From assembly GCA_026196045.1 (NCBI GenBank), contig JAPHRJ010000013.1:1-57499 (forward strand): a stretch of 57,499 bases of DNA, written 5' to 3'. Shown here piece after piece: positions 36,656 to 46,866 of this stretch; the first letter of the stretch is position 1, and every line of letters starts with the position of its first letter. Origin of the DNA: Gammaproteobacteria bacterium. GTDB lineage: Bacteria; Pseudomonadota; Gammaproteobacteria; UBA6429; Thiohalophilaceae. The notes under the pieces are model-generated. The model was not told where the DNA came from. It did not search any database and worked only from the letters and a program-made list of their open reading frames with translations. Both the position numbers and the translations under genes were made by a program.

Positions 36656-37584
36656 CAGTTTTGATCCGGCGGCCACTGTCCACCAATGGCCTGGGTAAGG
36701 AATTCTTCATAGTCATAAGGCAACTGGATCAAACGCCCAAAGCCATGATTACCAAACATTTTCAGATCCGGAAAGTTAATGGCAATTCGAAAATGTGGAT
36801 GCATCGCAATCACGCGATTATCGACGACCAGGACTTCATACGGCAGGTGGGCCGAACGACGCGGATCCTGATGATCAATGATCTTCATGACATTCTCATC
36901 ATTAATAAAAGGATGAGTATCAACGTTGGATTTAAGGCTCAGACCAAACAGAGTCTGATTCTTGCCCGGTACATCTACTCGGAAAACCTGCGTAATACCA
37001 AATTTTTCTTTTGCCAGGCCTTTTTGAACACTGTTCAGTGCGTCTTTATAACTATTGAAGCTTCCAAGTTCAAAAAAACCTGTAAAGCCTTCCAGGCCAA
37101 AGGTGTAGTTATAATTGGGTAACTTTTCCTCGGCTACAGCACCACCGAAGTCTTCAATACCACCCAGAGCTTTTTTAAGCTGGGCCTTAACACGGGTCAG
37201 GCTATCAGCCATGTTATAAGCCAGCGCCATATATTCCGGGTTATTATAGGCGATCTGAATTTCAGTTTTTCCATCGGCTCGTTTTACCCGAGTGATCGAA
37301 ACCTTGATGACCGCACCAAAACCACCATACTGGCTTTTTGCTGCAATCCGTTTCAGATCACGATTGGTAATAACGTAGATATTTACATCAGGCTCAGGCG
37401 CATAATCGCCCAGAACTTCAAAACGATTCTGCTTTAACGTAGCCAGCACCGCTTCATTGACCCGACCCATACTGCTGGCAGTACGACCTGCCAGAGTAAA
37501 TGGCCGTAATTCTGCCGCAATTAATGAGCCTGTTGCCAGACTCAATACGGCCAGAACTAGAACTTGTTTTAACCACAATTTCAT
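36652..37584 (-). CDS. Exported protein of unknown function
   Basis: A 310-residue protein with a signal peptide ([20 protein letters not shown]). I do not recognise the family. Residues 27-150 ([55 protein letters not shown] read in parts) have an alternating alpha/beta pattern reminiscent of DUF302-type folds, but this is weak. The C-terminal half contains [20 protein letters not shown] and [12 protein letters not shown]. It lies between lgt and thyA and overlaps thyA by four bases, so the two are coupled. Confidence 0.7.
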   Translation of the reverse strand: MKLWLKQVLVLAVLSLATGSLIAAELRPFTLAGRTASSMGRVNEAVLATLKQNRFEVLGDYAPEPDVNIYVITNRDLKRIAAKSQYGGFGAVIKVSITRVKRADGKTEIQIAYNNPEYMALAYNMADSLTRVKAQLKKALGGIEDFGGAVAEEKLPNYNYTFGLEGFTGFFELGSFNSYKDALNSVQKGLAKEKFGITQVFRVDVPGKNQTLFGLSLKSNVDTHPFINDENVMKIIDHQDPRRSAHLPYEVLVVDNRVIAMHPHFRIAINFPDLKMFGNHGFGRLIQLPYDYEEFLTQAIGGQWPPDQNW

Positions 37585-37720
37585 GAGTTCCCCCTCATTT
37601 CCCCCTCATAATAAGCCCGACAATATAACGCGTCACACAGGTGTCATAAAGGTCTTTTTTAAATTAAGTTCTCTGCCAAATTAAGTGGTAATGCGTTTGG
37701 ACTAGAAGGTCTATAACCAC

Positions 37721-38497
37721 TTAATTTTTATGGCGGTACGCCAGCCAGAGTAGTGTGATCCCCACCATTAACAGCGGTAAAGACAGGATCTGCCCCATAG
37801 TTAGCCAGTCCCAGGCCAGGTAGCCCAGGTGGGCATCAGGCAGGCGCCAGAATTCGACTGTGAATCGGAAAATACTATAAAACACCGCGAATACACCGGA
37901 GACTGCCATAACTGGTCGCGATTTGCTGGAAAAAACCCAGAGGATGGCAAACAGTACCAGGCCTTCCAGCAGAGCTTCATATAAAGGTGTTGGGTGACGA
38001 GACAGCGGACCGGCTGGTGGGAAAATCATGCCCCACGGCAGATCCGTCGGTTTCCCCCATAGTTCGGCATTAATGTAGTTGCCTATGCGCCCGGCACCAA
38101 GGCCAATTGGCACCAGAGGAGCAGTAAAATCAACTACAGCAAAATATTGTTTATTGTACTTACGACTGAACAACCAGCAGGCGACCATTACCCCGATCAA
38201 ACCACCATGAAAAGACATGCCACCTTGCCAGATTCGCAGCAACATCAGGGGATCAGAAATGAATGAGGAAAAATTATAAAAAAGGACATAACCCATGCGA
38301 CCACCAAGAATCACACCCAAGCCACCATAAAACAACAGGTCATCCATTTGCTGCCCGGTCCAGCCTGAATCCGGCTGTGCCGCACGCATGCGTCCCAGCT
38401 TCCAGGCCGTTAGAAAACCAATCAGGTACATTAAACCGTACCAATGTACCTTTAAGCCAAATAGCGAAAAAGCAACCGGATCAATATCAACTATCAC
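37721..38497 (-). CDS. lgt: Prolipoprotein diacylglyceryl transferase
   Basis: Inner-membrane enzyme that attaches diacylglycerol to the lipobox cysteine, the first step of lipoprotein maturation. The 258 residues include seven predicted membrane helices, the [11 protein letters not shown]-terminal helix, [12 protein letters not shown], the Lgt signature [15 protein letters not shown], and [12 protein letters not shown]. It keeps the common lgt-(x)-thyA-folA order, with the exported unknown gene placed between lgt and thyA. Confidence 0.96.
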   Translation of the reverse strand: MIVDIDPVAFSLFGLKVHWYGLMYLIGFLTAWKLGRMRAAQPDSGWTGQQMDDLLFYGGLGVILGGRMGYVLFYNFSSFISDPLMLLRIWQGGMSFHGGLIGVMVACWLFSRKYNKQYFAVVDFTAPLVPIGLGAGRIGNYINAELWGKPTDLPWGMIFPPAGPLSRHPTPLYEALLEGLVLFAILWVFSSKSRPVMAVSGVFAVFYSIFRFTVEFWRLPDAHLGYLAWDWLTMGQILSLPLLMVGITLLWLAYRHKN

Positions 38498-38530
38498 GAA
38501 TCACCTCAGAGTTTGCGAGTGCGAAGTGTA

Positions 38531-39736
38531 CTAAATATTTCCACCAATACGACAGAAAAACGCTTTCAAATAATCAGTCTCTGGCATAGCCGGATGGACA
38601 GGATGATCCAGTCCCTGATGTCCCTGTTCCACAATTTGTAGAAAACGCCTGCTTTTACGTGCAGCGCGACGGATCTCATTACGTAATTGATCGGCCGGTA
38701 AATGATAGGAACAGGATGCCGATACCAGCAGACCTCCATCTTCAATCAACTGCATGGCCAGACGGTTAATACGCTCATAGGCCTGACAGCCTTCCTTAAA
38801 GTCTTTTCGGCGCTTGATAAAAGCCGGGGGGTCCAGTACGACCACATCAAACGTTTTGCCCTGTTGCTTAAATTCTTTCAGCACATCAAAAGCATCACCC
38901 GCCACTATCGACAGGTCATCAGATCGATGATTTAACTCAGCATTTTTTTGCGCCTGCTCAAGGAAACGAGCCGATGCATCGGTACAGGTCACATGGGCTG
39001 CTCCAGCCTGTAAGGCCTGCATGCCCCAGGCACCGACATAACTGAATACATCGAGAACACGTTTGTCTTTCACATACTTTTGTAACTGTAAACGATTAAG
39101 ACGATGATCATAATACCAGCCGGTTTTCTGCCCACTTTGTAATGAAATTTCAAAGTGGGTGTTGTTCTCAATCAGGCTGACCGTTTCTTGAACTTCTCCC
39201 AGTACGGTTTCGGTATAAATGGGTAAACCTTCCAGCTCCCTGGCGGGACTGTCATTGCGAAGTAATATGGCCTGCGGTTGTACGGTTTCCGTTAAGGCCG
39301 CAATGATCTCCTGTTTCAGGTTTTCCATTCCTGCTGTTGTGATTTGCACTACCAGCGTATCAAAGAAACGATCGACAACGAGTCCAGGTAGTGCATCACT
39401 TTCACCATAAATCAGTCGGTAACAGGGTTGTTCGAACTGTTGTTCACGCCAGTGCAATGCATTTGCAATACGTTCACTAATCACAGTCTGGTCCAGTGTT
39501 TTATGCAGACCGTAGCTATATATTCGAGCACAGATCAGCGTTTTTGGATTCACGTAGGCAAAGCCCATGGTCTGTCCACGGTCATTAACTACTTTCACTT
39601 CATCGCCCGCCTGAAACTGTTTTAAAGGAGTAGCTTTGGTATCCACTTCATTACTGTAAATCCATAGATGCCCAGCCTGCAGTCGCCTGGCTTCATTTTT
39701 CTTTAAACGTAGTTCGGGGAGTAATGATGAGGTCAC
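38531..39736 (-). CDS. rlmI: 23S rRNA (cytosine-C5) methyltransferase, RlmI family
   Basis: Predicted to make m5C1962 in 23S rRNA. It has an N-terminal PUA domain (LRLKKNEARRLQAGHLWIYSNEV), a central region with LIYGESDALPGLVVDRF and SGQKTGWYYDHRLNR, then the SAM fold (VLDVFSYVGAWGMQA, VTCTDAS, VVVLDPPAFIK) and the catalytic cysteine in LVSASCSYHL. The GTG at 39736 has AGGA seven bases upstream and gives 401 residues, like family members. The frame is open to 39781, where ATG codons at 39781 and 39763 lack ribosome sites. Confidence 0.88.
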   Translation of the reverse strand: MTSSLLPELRLKKNEARRLQAGHLWIYSNEVDTKATPLKQFQAGDEVKVVNDRGQTMGFAYVNPKTLICARIYSYGLHKTLDQTVISERIANALHWREQQFEQPCYRLIYGESDALPGLVVDRFFDTLVVQITTAGMENLKQEIIAALTETVQPQAILLRNDSPARELEGLPIYTETVLGEVQETVSLIENNTHFEISLQSGQKTGWYYDHRLNRLQLQKYVKDKRVLDVFSYVGAWGMQALQAGAAHVTCTDASARFLEQAQKNAELNHRSDDLSIVAGDAFDVLKEFKQQGKTFDVVVLDPPAFIKRRKDFKEGCQAYERINRLAMQLIEDGGLLVSASCSYHLPADQLRNEIRRAARKSRRFLQIVEQGHQGLDHPVHPAMPETDYLKAFFCRIGGNI

Positions 39737-39910
39737 GGCGTATTCCTGCTGGTTTGGTTTCATATCATGCGAGCAGGCCATAATAGCTCACTATGATGAA
39801 ATAAGGTATCAGTGAGGCTTTTCCAGTATGGTCTTCAAGAAAATAAGATCGAGACATGAAGACAGCATTTGTGTCCTCACGTGATTGAAAAGTAATACAA
39901 AAGTACTTAT

Positions 39911-40513
39911 TTAATTTTTACTCGCAACAACCAGAAAGATGGGATAACTTTTGTCTTCTCGATGGACAGTATGGGCGGTATGGAATTGCACATCGGCAAA
40001 ACCTTTGCTTTCAATAATTGTCTTTAATGCCTCATGCTCAAAACCATGATGGAAAACACCCTCAACATCCGCAGGATGAAAAGTACCGTCTTCCTTATCA
40101 AGATCCGCCAGAGCAATTTGACCACCTGCATTCAGGTGCTCTGCAAAAGTTTCCATCAGCCCAGCCGTATCCTCTACATGATGTAACGCCATAGCACTAA
40201 TGATCAGATCAAACTTTGCATCTAGCTTCTTCCTGGTAATATCCTGACAGACCGCTGTGACCTTGCCATGAAATTCAGGTTTTCCTGCCAACTTGTCGAG
40301 CATAGACGCCGAAGTATCAACCGCAGAAATACTATTAACCCGAGGCAAGATATGAGAAGTCAGCAGCCCGGTTCCTGCACCAAAATCCATGACCTTCATC
40401 TCATTATTAAGTGAAACTTGTGCAAGAATTGTCGACCCTATTGCAGATGAAAGCTCTATTTTCATCTGACTGGCATCCCAGTCCCCCGCTTTTTCTTTAA
40501 ACAGATCAGACAT
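39911..40513 (-). CDS. Class I SAM-dependent methyltransferase
   Basis: A 200-residue cytoplasmic methyltransferase. It begins SDLFKEKAGDWDASQMK and carries motif I VMDFGAGTGLLTSHI, the acidic SAVDTSASML, LIISAMALHHVED, and GGQIALADLDKEDGTFHP. The 'DLF...KA..WD' start followed by LHHVED resembles small stand-alone methyltransferases of unknown substrate. The ATG at 40513 is chosen; the frame extends to 40600 without a better ribosome site. Confidence 0.78.
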   Translation of the reverse strand: MSDLFKEKAGDWDASQMKIELSSAIGSTILAQVSLNNEMKVMDFGAGTGLLTSHILPRVNSISAVDTSASMLDKLAGKPEFHGKVTAVCQDITRKKLDAKFDLIISAMALHHVEDTAGLMETFAEHLNAGGQIALADLDKEDGTFHPADVEGVFHHGFEHEALKTIIESKGFADVQFHTAHTVHREDKSYPIFLVVASKN

Positions 40514-40749
40514 TAATGTTTCCAAAATAAGGTTATTATTTATATGTACACAAGATAAATATTTAGAGAAATTGATATTATCTCTTTTTTGCTCACGCAA
40601 TCTTAGCCGATGTTTCTTCTATCCTGGAAGAATATATGTCCGCTTTCAGCAGCCAGAAGCGGACTCTCAGAACTAAGTTATCGAGAGGCTACTTACCACT
40701 CTATGGCTGACGCCCTTCAGTTAAATCTGAACCCATTGAACATAAATTT
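40514..40749. other. Gene-free stretch before the inverted-repeat element
   Basis: Together with the element at 40750-40917 this makes about 420 bases without a convincing gene. A 66-codon frame at 40610-40810 has no ribosome site and runs into the repeat arm, so it is not accepted. The promoter of the minus-strand methyltransferase gene probably lies here. Confidence 0.4.
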
Positions 40750-40917
40750 GGTAGGGTGGGCACGTTTTTTGTGCCCACGCGGAATAAAATCAACGTCCTC
40801 TCCCTTGTAAAATACATACAGGATTTATAACGTCAAAAATTTAGGTATGTTTTAAGGTTGAATACTTTGAACCTGAGACTACGCTCGCGTGGGCACAAAA
40901 AACGTGCCCACCCTACC
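40750..40917. repeat. Inverted-repeat element with perfect 32-bp arms
   Basis: Arms at 40750-40781 and 40886-40917 are perfect inverted copies of 32 bases. Each arm is itself a hairpin (GTGGGCAC, six T or A, GTGCCCAC) that would look like an intrinsic terminator. The outer GGTAGGGTGGGC is a sequence found in non-autonomous repeats of many bacteria and recurs at 45249. The interior of 104 bases has no gene. It lies just after the pfkB-family gene and may terminate the gcv operon. Confidence 0.8.
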
Positions 40918-40933
40918 AGGCTGTCATTATTTC

Positions 40934-41863
40934 CTAGAAAGTGCTTCCAAAGCTGGCTTCATATCTTTCTTTAAATTCATCGATGCTATAGCTATGGTTC
41001 TGAGTACCATGATATTCAATCTTGATCGCACCCGCTAATGAAGCAATACGACCCGTTGTTTCCCAGTCCAACTTATTCATTAAACCAAACAACAGACCAG
41101 CGCGATAGGCATCACCACAACCGGTTGGATCATTAATGGCTTCTACTTTGGCGCAGGGAATTTCATAGCGATGTTCTTTGGTATAAATATGTGAACCTTC
41201 TGCACCACGAGTAATAATTAAGGCTTCTACCATTTCAGCTATTTCATGTGCTGTCTTACCCGTACGTTCTTCAAGTAACTGGGCTTCATAATCGTTAACT
41301 GTAATCCAGGTAGCTTTTTCTGCAAACGCGAGGAGATCATCCCCATCAAACATCGGTAAGCCCTGGCCGGGATCAAAGATAAAAGGAATACCGGCTTCAA
41401 CAAATTGTTCCGCATGTGCAATCATACCGTCACGACCATCTGGAGAAACGATACCAATCGTTATTCCATCTGTATCGAGCACACTATTTTCATGAGACAG
41501 GCTCATAGCTCCAGGGTGGAAAGCCGTGATCTGGTTCGCCTCCTTATCTGTCGTAATAAATGCCTGTGCAGTATAGGTATCGACTTCTTTAACGTATTTA
41601 CGTGATATCCCTTTTCCATCCATCCATTTGGCATAAGGGTCAAAGTCTGTTCCTACCGTACCCATTGGTAGTGGTTCACCACCGAGTAACTTCAGGTTAT
41701 ACGCAATGTTGCCTGCACAACCACCGAATTCACGGCGCATGTCCGGCACCAGGAAAGAAACATTCAGAATATGAACCTTGTCCGGCAGGATATGGTTTTT
41801 AAACTTATCATGAAAAACCATGATGGTGTCAAAAGCAAACGAACCACAGATGAGTGCAGACAT
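40934..41863 (-). CDS. PfkB-family carbohydrate kinase (adenosine kinase-like)
   Basis: A 309-residue sugar or nucleoside kinase. The N-terminal pattern ICGSFAFDTIM and REFGGCAGNIAYNLKLLGG and the C-terminal DPTGCGDAYRAGLLFGL are PfkB signatures. The anion-hole motif reads GCGD instead of the usual GAGD. The overall form is close to bacterial adenosine kinase-like members, but the substrate is not certain. It is the last gene of the glycine-cleavage transcript, 12 bases after dgkA. Confidence 0.82.
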   Translation of the reverse strand: MSALICGSFAFDTIMVFHDKFKNHILPDKVHILNVSFLVPDMRREFGGCAGNIAYNLKLLGGEPLPMGTVGTDFDPYAKWMDGKGISRKYVKEVDTYTAQAFITTDKEANQITAFHPGAMSLSHENSVLDTDGITIGIVSPDGRDGMIAHAEQFVEAGIPFIFDPGQGLPMFDGDDLLAFAEKATWITVNDYEAQLLEERTGKTAHEIAEMVEALIITRGAEGSHIYTKEHRYEIPCAKVEAINDPTGCGDAYRAGLLFGLMNKLDWETTGRIASLAGAIKIEYHGTQNHSYSIDEFKERYEASFGSTF

Positions 41864-41875
41864 AATAGAAACCCT

Positions 41876-42253
41876 TTAACTCTTAAAATAATTTTGAAAA
41901 ATAATCAGGCCCCAGACAAGACAAACATTCATGACTGAGACAAACACAGCGGCAGACCCCATATCTTTGGCACGTCCCGCTAATACATGATGATCATTAC
42001 CAATTCGATCCACCACAGCTTCAATAGCCGAGTTTAATAGTTCTACCATCAGAACCAGTATCAAACTACCCAACAACAAAATAGTTTGAACAATATCGGC
42101 ACTTAGCCAGAATGCCGTCGGTGTTAACACCAGCGCCAGCGCAAGTTCCTGACGAAAGGCAGATTCATATTTTAAAGCGGCTTTAAAACCTTTTACGGAA
42201 TAACCTGCTGCATTAATAATACGACGCAAGCCTGTTGCACCGGGTTTTCCCAT
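41876..42253 (-). CDS. dgkA: Diacylglycerol kinase
   Basis: Small inner-membrane kinase (125 residues, three predicted helices) that returns diacylglycerol to phosphatidic acid. The signature MVELLNSAIEAVVDRIG, followed by HVLAGRAKDMGSAAVFVS, is nearly that of E. coli DgkA. N-terminal GLRRIINAAGYSVKGFKAAL is also typical. It starts 42 bases after gcvPB on the same strand, so it probably shares the riboswitch-controlled transcript. Confidence 0.95.
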   Translation of the reverse strand: MGKPGATGLRRIINAAGYSVKGFKAALKYESAFRQELALALVLTPTAFWLSADIVQTILLLGSLILVLMVELLNSAIEAVVDRIGNDHHVLAGRAKDMGSAAVFVSVMNVCLVWGLIIFQNYFKS

Positions 42254-42295
42254 TGTTGTTACCCTGTTAGCTGTTTTAACCTGTTGCTGATTTTA

Positions 42296-43750
42296 TTACT
42301 GGGCAGCTGGTTTCCAGCTTAGGTCCAGCTCTTTCGCCGCTTTAACATCATCCAGTTTTCTAACGGGCAAAGTATAAGGTGCCCCTTTTACTTTTTCTGC
42401 GTCTGTTTCTGCTTCCTTCTGGATCGCTTTCATTGCTTCAATGAAAGCATCGATATCTTCCAGCGCTTCAGTTTCTGTCGGTTCAATCAACAGACACTCG
42501 GGCACCAGTAATGGAAAATACGTTGTCGGCGCGTGGAAACCATAATCCAGCAAACGCTTGGCAAAGTCCATAGTATTTACCCCTAAATCTTTGGCCTGTT
42601 TTTTCAGGGTCAGGATAAACTCATGGGTTGCCAGACGATTTGGGTAAGCCATGTCAAAGCCAGCTTTCTTTAACTCGGCCATCATGTAATTAGCATTGAG
42701 TGTTGCAAACTCAGCCACACGGTGCATGCCTTCCTTACCGAGTAAACGTGCATAAATATAGGCACGTAACAGTACACCAGCATTACCCATAAAAGTAGAC
42801 AGGCGGCCAATACTCTGTGGACGGTCTTTTTCTTTTAACCAGTAATATTCATCATCTTTCTTCGCAACCAGTGGTACAGGCAGGAAAGGTTCCAGACGTT
42901 CACTCACACCAACGGGACCCGCACCCGGGCCACCGCCACCATGCGGGGTGGAGAATGTTTTGTGCAGGTTCATGTGAATCACATCAAAGCCCATATCACC
43001 CGGCTTTACCTTACCCAAAATTGCATTCAGATTGGCACCATCGTAATACAACAAACCACCAGCCTTATGCACTATATTGGCAATCTCTTTAATTCGACGT
43101 TCAAACACGCCCAGTGTGGATGGGTTAGTTAACATGATACCGGCTGTTTGTGGACCTACTGCGGCTTTTAAAGCTTCAATGTCCACGTCACCATCGCTGT
43201 TGGTCGGGATCTCTTTCACTTTGTAATTACACATGGTAGCCGTTGCCGGGTTAGTCCCATGAGCGGCATCCGGTACCAGAATTTCGGTACGCGCATCGTC
43301 ATTACGTGCGTCATGATAGGCACGAATCATAGCAACACCCGCAAACTCACCCTGAGCACCGGCCATTGGGCCGAGTGATACAGCTTTCATTCCAGTGACT
43401 TCTTTCAGGATTTCCTGCAGATCATACATACAGGCTAAAAAACCCTGGCTTAAGTTATCAGGACTTTCCGGATGACGACCGAGGAAACCGGGCAACATTG
43501 ATAACGTATTACTCGCACGCGGGTTATACTTCATAGTACAGGAACCCAGTGGATAGAAATGGGTATCAATGGAAAAGTTCTTTTGTGACAACTGTGTGTA
43601 GTGACGTACGGCCTGCATTTCAGATACTTCTGGCAAGTTTGTGCGTTGCTTACGTCGAAACTGCTCTGGAATACCTGAACGCGTTGCTTCACTCAATGGA
43701 GCTTGTGGTGCATTAACTCGGTTCTTTTTTGATTTTTCAAATATCAACAT
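42296..43750 (-). CDS. gcvPB: Glycine dehydrogenase (decarboxylating) subunit 2
   Basis: C-terminal half of the two-subunit P-protein, which decarboxylates glycine and loads aminomethyl onto GcvH lipoate. The 484 residues include [11 protein letters not shown], the PLP lysine in [19 protein letters not shown], and [17 protein letters not shown]. Enterobacteria use a single fused GcvP; this split form pairs with gcvPA directly upstream (49 bases). It lies in the operon lipA-gcvT-gcvH-gcvPA-gcvPB. Confidence 0.97.
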   Translation of the reverse strand: MLIFEKSKKNRVNAPQAPLSEATRSGIPEQFRRKQRTNLPEVSEMQAVRHYTQLSQKNFSIDTHFYPLGSCTMKYNPRASNTLSMLPGFLGRHPESPDNLSQGFLACMYDLQEILKEVTGMKAVSLGPMAGAQGEFAGVAMIRAYHDARNDDARTEILVPDAAHGTNPATATMCNYKVKEIPTNSDGDVDIEALKAAVGPQTAGIMLTNPSTLGVFERRIKEIANIVHKAGGLLYYDGANLNAILGKVKPGDMGFDVIHMNLHKTFSTPHGGGGPGAGPVGVSERLEPFLPVPLVAKKDDEYYWLKEKDRPQSIGRLSTFMGNAGVLLRAYIYARLLGKEGMHRVAEFATLNANYMMAELKKAGFDMAYPNRLATHEFILTLKKQAKDLGVNTMDFAKRLLDYGFHAPTTYFPLLVPECLLIEPTETEALEDIDAFIEAMKAIQKEAETDAEKVKGAPYTLPVRKLDDVKAAKELDLSWKPAAQ

Positions 43751-43799
43751 GATCTGGTTCTTCTCTGAATTTTACTTCTTTTTTGGACTCAATTCTGGC

Positions 43800-45200
43800 C
43801 TAAGCCATTTTAGGTTGTACTGGACAGGCGTTTGCAGTTAAACGTTTGGCGATACGTTGCAGTGCAGCAATAAAGGTTTCAATATCAGCGGCCGTTTTGG
43901 TTTCCGTCGCACAAACCAGTATCGCATTCCCCAGCTCGGGATAATCATCGGCCAGGGAAACGCCACCGATAATGCCCTGTACGGATAAAGCACGCATAAC
44001 ATCTTCAACGGGTAACTCCAGTTGAATGACAGCTTCATGGAACAGAGGTCGATTAAATAACTTGTTGCTCCCTGAAACGTCAGCAAGTGCATCGAGTAAA
44101 TTCAGCGTATTTTCATGACAGGCGCTGGCAACACGCTCCAGGCCCTGAGCACCAACCAGTGACATATAAATTGTTGCGGCCGTTACTAACAGGCCCTGAT
44201 TAGTACAGATGTTTGATGTCGCTTTGGAGCGGCGAATATGTTGCTCGCGGGCCTGTAAGGTTAAAGCAAAACCTTCTTTTCCATCCAGGTCAGTCGTGCG
44301 GCCAATAATACGACCCGGCATCTGACGTACAAATGAATCGCGACAGCACATGAAACCAAAATAAGGACCACCAGAAGATAAAGGTGCTCCTAGAGGCTGG
44401 CCATCACCACAGGCAATGTCTGCACCCGTTTCACCCCATTCACCTGGAGGCGTTAAGATAGCCAGTGAAGTTGGGTTTACGACAGCAATCACCAGCGCCT
44501 TATGTTCATGTGCCCAGTTGGTTAATGCATCCACTTCTTCCAGTACACCAAAGAAATTTGGCTGTGGGATGATCAGTGCGGCGAAGTCACCGGGATCTTT
44601 TGGCAGATTATCTGGATCAATAAAGCCACCTTCACGATCATAATCCAGCTCTTCCAGTACGATGCCCTGGTTTTTAACAATATTGTTAGCGACACGGCGG
44701 TAGTTTGGATGAACGGTGCGCGGCATTAATACTCTGCGGGATTTTGATTTACGGTTGGCACGTACCGCCATTAATACCGCTTCGGCCAGAGCCGAACCAC
44801 CGTCGTAAAGGGAAGCATTAGATACATCCATTCCGGTCAGACTGGACATCATAGTCTGATATTCATACAGCAGTTGCAGCGTACCCTGGCTGGCTTCAGC
44901 CTGATACGGTGTATAGGCTGAATAAAATTCACCACGAGTGGTTAACTCCCACACGGCGGCGGGTATATGGTGCTCATAAGCTCCTGCACCAGCAAAACAC
45001 AGGGTGCGGGCATCGGCTTCGGCACGTTCTTTCATTAAGCGTGAAACTTCCATTTCACTCATGCCCTCAGCAACGTTACCCAGACCATCATCACTGCGTA
45101 ACTCATTGGGGATTTCTGCAAACAATTCATCAATGCTGTTTACGCCAATGGCACCAAGCATTTTCTGAATATCTTCATCTGTATGTGGAATAAACGGCAT
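43800..45200 (-). CDS. gcvPA: Glycine dehydrogenase (decarboxylating) subunit 1
   Basis: N-terminal half of the two-subunit P-protein; forms a heterotetramer with GcvPB. The 466 residues include [19 protein letters not shown] at the start, [41 protein letters not shown] and the [10 protein letters not shown] segment. Its start follows the small TAGGGTGGGC hairpin that separates it from gcvH. Confidence 0.97.
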   Translation of the reverse strand: MPFIPHTDEDIQKMLGAIGVNSIDELFAEIPNELRSDDGLGNVAEGMSEMEVSRLMKERAEADARTLCFAGAGAYEHHIPAAVWELTTRGEFYSAYTPYQAEASQGTLQLLYEYQTMMSSLTGMDVSNASLYDGGSALAEAVLMAVRANRKSKSRRVLMPRTVHPNYRRVANNIVKNQGIVLEELDYDREGGFIDPDNLPKDPGDFAALIIPQPNFFGVLEEVDALTNWAHEHKALVIAVVNPTSLAILTPPGEWGETGADIACGDGQPLGAPLSSGGPYFGFMCCRDSFVRQMPGRIIGRTTDLDGKEGFALTLQAREQHIRRSKATSNICTNQGLLVTAATIYMSLVGAQGLERVASACHENTLNLLDALADVSGSNKLFNRPLFHEAVIQLELPVEDVMRALSVQGIIGGVSLADDYPELGNAILVCATETKTAADIETFIAALQRIAKRLTANACPVQPKMA

Positions 45201-45248
45201 CTGACAAAATTCCTGTGTTAATGCTATTACTTCAATCTTTCTTAATCT

Positions 45249-45290
45249 ATGTAGGGTAGGCTACGCAAAAAATGCTAGCCCACCCTACAT
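45249..45290. repeat. TAGGGTGGGC-type hairpin inside the gcv operon
   Basis: ATGTAGGGTAGGCTA (45249-45263) pairs with TAGCCCACCCTACAT (45276-45290) with one mismatch around a 12-base loop. The outer bases match the arm of the element at 40750-40917. It occupies most of the gcvH-gcvPA gap and may tune transcript processing or stability. Confidence 0.7.
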
Positions 45291-45291
45291 T

Positions 45292-45681
45292 TTATTCTTC
45301 GCTGGCAATTTCGTTATAGGCATCGGCATCCAGCAATTCTGCAAAGGCACCGTCATCTTTAGGCTTAAGCTTAAAGATCCAGCCATCACCATAAGGATCC
45401 TGATTGATCAGCTCGGGTGTATCACTTAAAGCTTCATTATGTCCGATAACTTCACCATCGAGTGGACAGTAGACATCTGATGCGGCTTTAACCGATTCCA
45501 CGACTGCACAGTCTTCTTCCTGTCCAAAGGTGATACCAATTTCTGGCAGTTCTACAAAGACCAGATCACCCAGCAGATGCTGTGCATGATCGGTAATACC
45601 GATGGTCACGGTTCCGTCGTCATTCAGACTGACCCATTCATGATTTTTGGTATAACGTAATTCCTGAGGCACATTGCTCAT
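45292..45681 (-). CDS. gcvH: Glycine cleavage system H protein
   Basis: Lipoyl-carrier protein of glycine cleavage, 129 residues. It begins [16 protein letters not shown], and the lipoylated lysine lies in [19 protein letters not shown]. It shuttles the aminomethyl group between P, T and L proteins. Its lipoate would come from LipA, encoded two genes upstream in the same operon. Confidence 0.98.
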   Translation of the reverse strand: MSNVPQELRYTKNHEWVSLNDDGTVTIGITDHAQHLLGDLVFVELPEIGITFGQEEDCAVVESVKAASDVYCPLDGEVIGHNEALSDTPELINQDPYGDGWIFKLKPKDDGAFAELLDADAYNEIASEE

Positions 45682-45731
45682 TTTGCATTCCTCTCAATAA
45701 CAAAAAAATAAATTCAAAAAAATTAAATTAA

Positions 45732-46820
45732 CTACACACTTACGCAGGCTTTCCCATTGCGAACAAAGGGTGGTTTAACTACTTTGGCATCCAGTAACTT
45801 TCCACGGATTTCCACTTTGCACTTATCGCCAACTGTACTTTTTACTCTGGCAAAAGCGATAGTATTGCCTAGTGATGGAGAAAAACTACCACTGGTAATT
45901 TCACCCGCTTCCAGACCATCGGCAATCACTTTCTGGTGATCACGTAGAACGCCACGATCAGTCAGGACCAGTCCGACCAGTTTTTGTTTGATACCCTGCT
46001 CGCGCTGTCCCTGCAGTGCAACACGACCAATAAAGTCACGATCTTCTGGTTCCCATGCTACTGTCCAGCTCAAAGCTGACTCAAGTGGGGAGACCTGTTC
46101 GTTCATGTCCGAACCATATAAGTTCATTCCAGCTTCAAGTCGCAGGGTATCACGTGCACCCAGACCACAGGGTTTAACCCCCGCCTTTAACAGGGCTGAC
46201 CATAAACCTTCAGCCTGCTCAACCGGTAACATGATTTCATAGCCATCTTCACCGGTATAGCCAGTGCGTGCGACCGCAATATCGCCCACCATTTTCATAA
46301 AAAATATGCCCAGATCTTTGACGGCCTCGGCACCTTCGCCCAGAGCCTGATGCGCTTTTTCTCTCGCCTGTGGACCCTGTACCGCAATCATCGTTAGATC
46401 ATTACGCTCCTGAATATCAATAGCAAAAGCTTCGGCTTGCCTGTTGATCCAGGCCAGATCTTTTTCTCGGGTTGCCGCATTCACAACCATGCGGAACCAG
46501 TCATCTTCCAGGTAGTACACGATTAAATCATCAATGACTCCACCCTGTTCATTCAACATACAGGAGTATAGTGCCTTGCCGCTATCTTTCAGGCGCGCCA
46601 CGTCATTGGCAAGCAGGTACTGTAAAAAGGCACGTACCTTTTCTCCTTTGAGATCCACAATCGTCATATGTGAAACATCAAACATCCCGGCATCGTTGCG
46701 TACATATTTGTGTTCTTCTATCTGTGAACCATAATTCAGGGGCATGTCCCAGCCACCAAAATCCACCATTTTGGCACCTTCAGCAACATGCATATCATAT
46801 AGCGGTGTTCTTTTAGTCAT
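45732..46820 (-). CDS. gcvT: Aminomethyltransferase (T protein)
   Basis: Transfers the one-carbon unit from aminomethyl-GcvH to tetrahydrofolate, releasing ammonia. The 362 residues show [23 protein letters not shown] at the start (read in parts), [47 protein letters not shown] and [19 protein letters not shown], all typical. It lies 46 bases after lipA and 50 before gcvH. Confidence 0.97.
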   Translation of the reverse strand: MTKRTPLYDMHVAEGAKMVDFGGWDMPLNYGSQIEEHKYVRNDAGMFDVSHMTIVDLKGEKVRAFLQYLLANDVARLKDSGKALYSCMLNEQGGVIDDLIVYYLEDDWFRMVVNAATREKDLAWINRQAEAFAIDIQERNDLTMIAVQGPQAREKAHQALGEGAEAVKDLGIFFMKMVGDIAVARTGYTGEDGYEIMLPVEQAEGLWSALLKAGVKPCGLGARDTLRLEAGMNLYGSDMNEQVSPLESALSWTVAWEPEDRDFIGRVALQGQREQGIKQKLVGLVLTDRGVLRDHQKVIADGLEAGEITSGSFSPSLGNTIAFARVKSTVGDKCKVEIRGKLLDAKVVKPPFVRNGKACVSV

Positions 46821-46866
46821 GATTTACACTCTTATATTTTTAAATTTTCTCAGGATCACAAAAGTC

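Noticed and set aside
36656-36676. Longer thyA start (GTG at 36676)
   Set aside because: The GTG at 36655 gives the exact family length and a GTGA overlap with the upstream stop.
40610-40810. 66-codon frame between the methyltransferase and the inverted repeat
   Set aside because: No ribosome site, no recognisable product, and it runs into a repeat arm.
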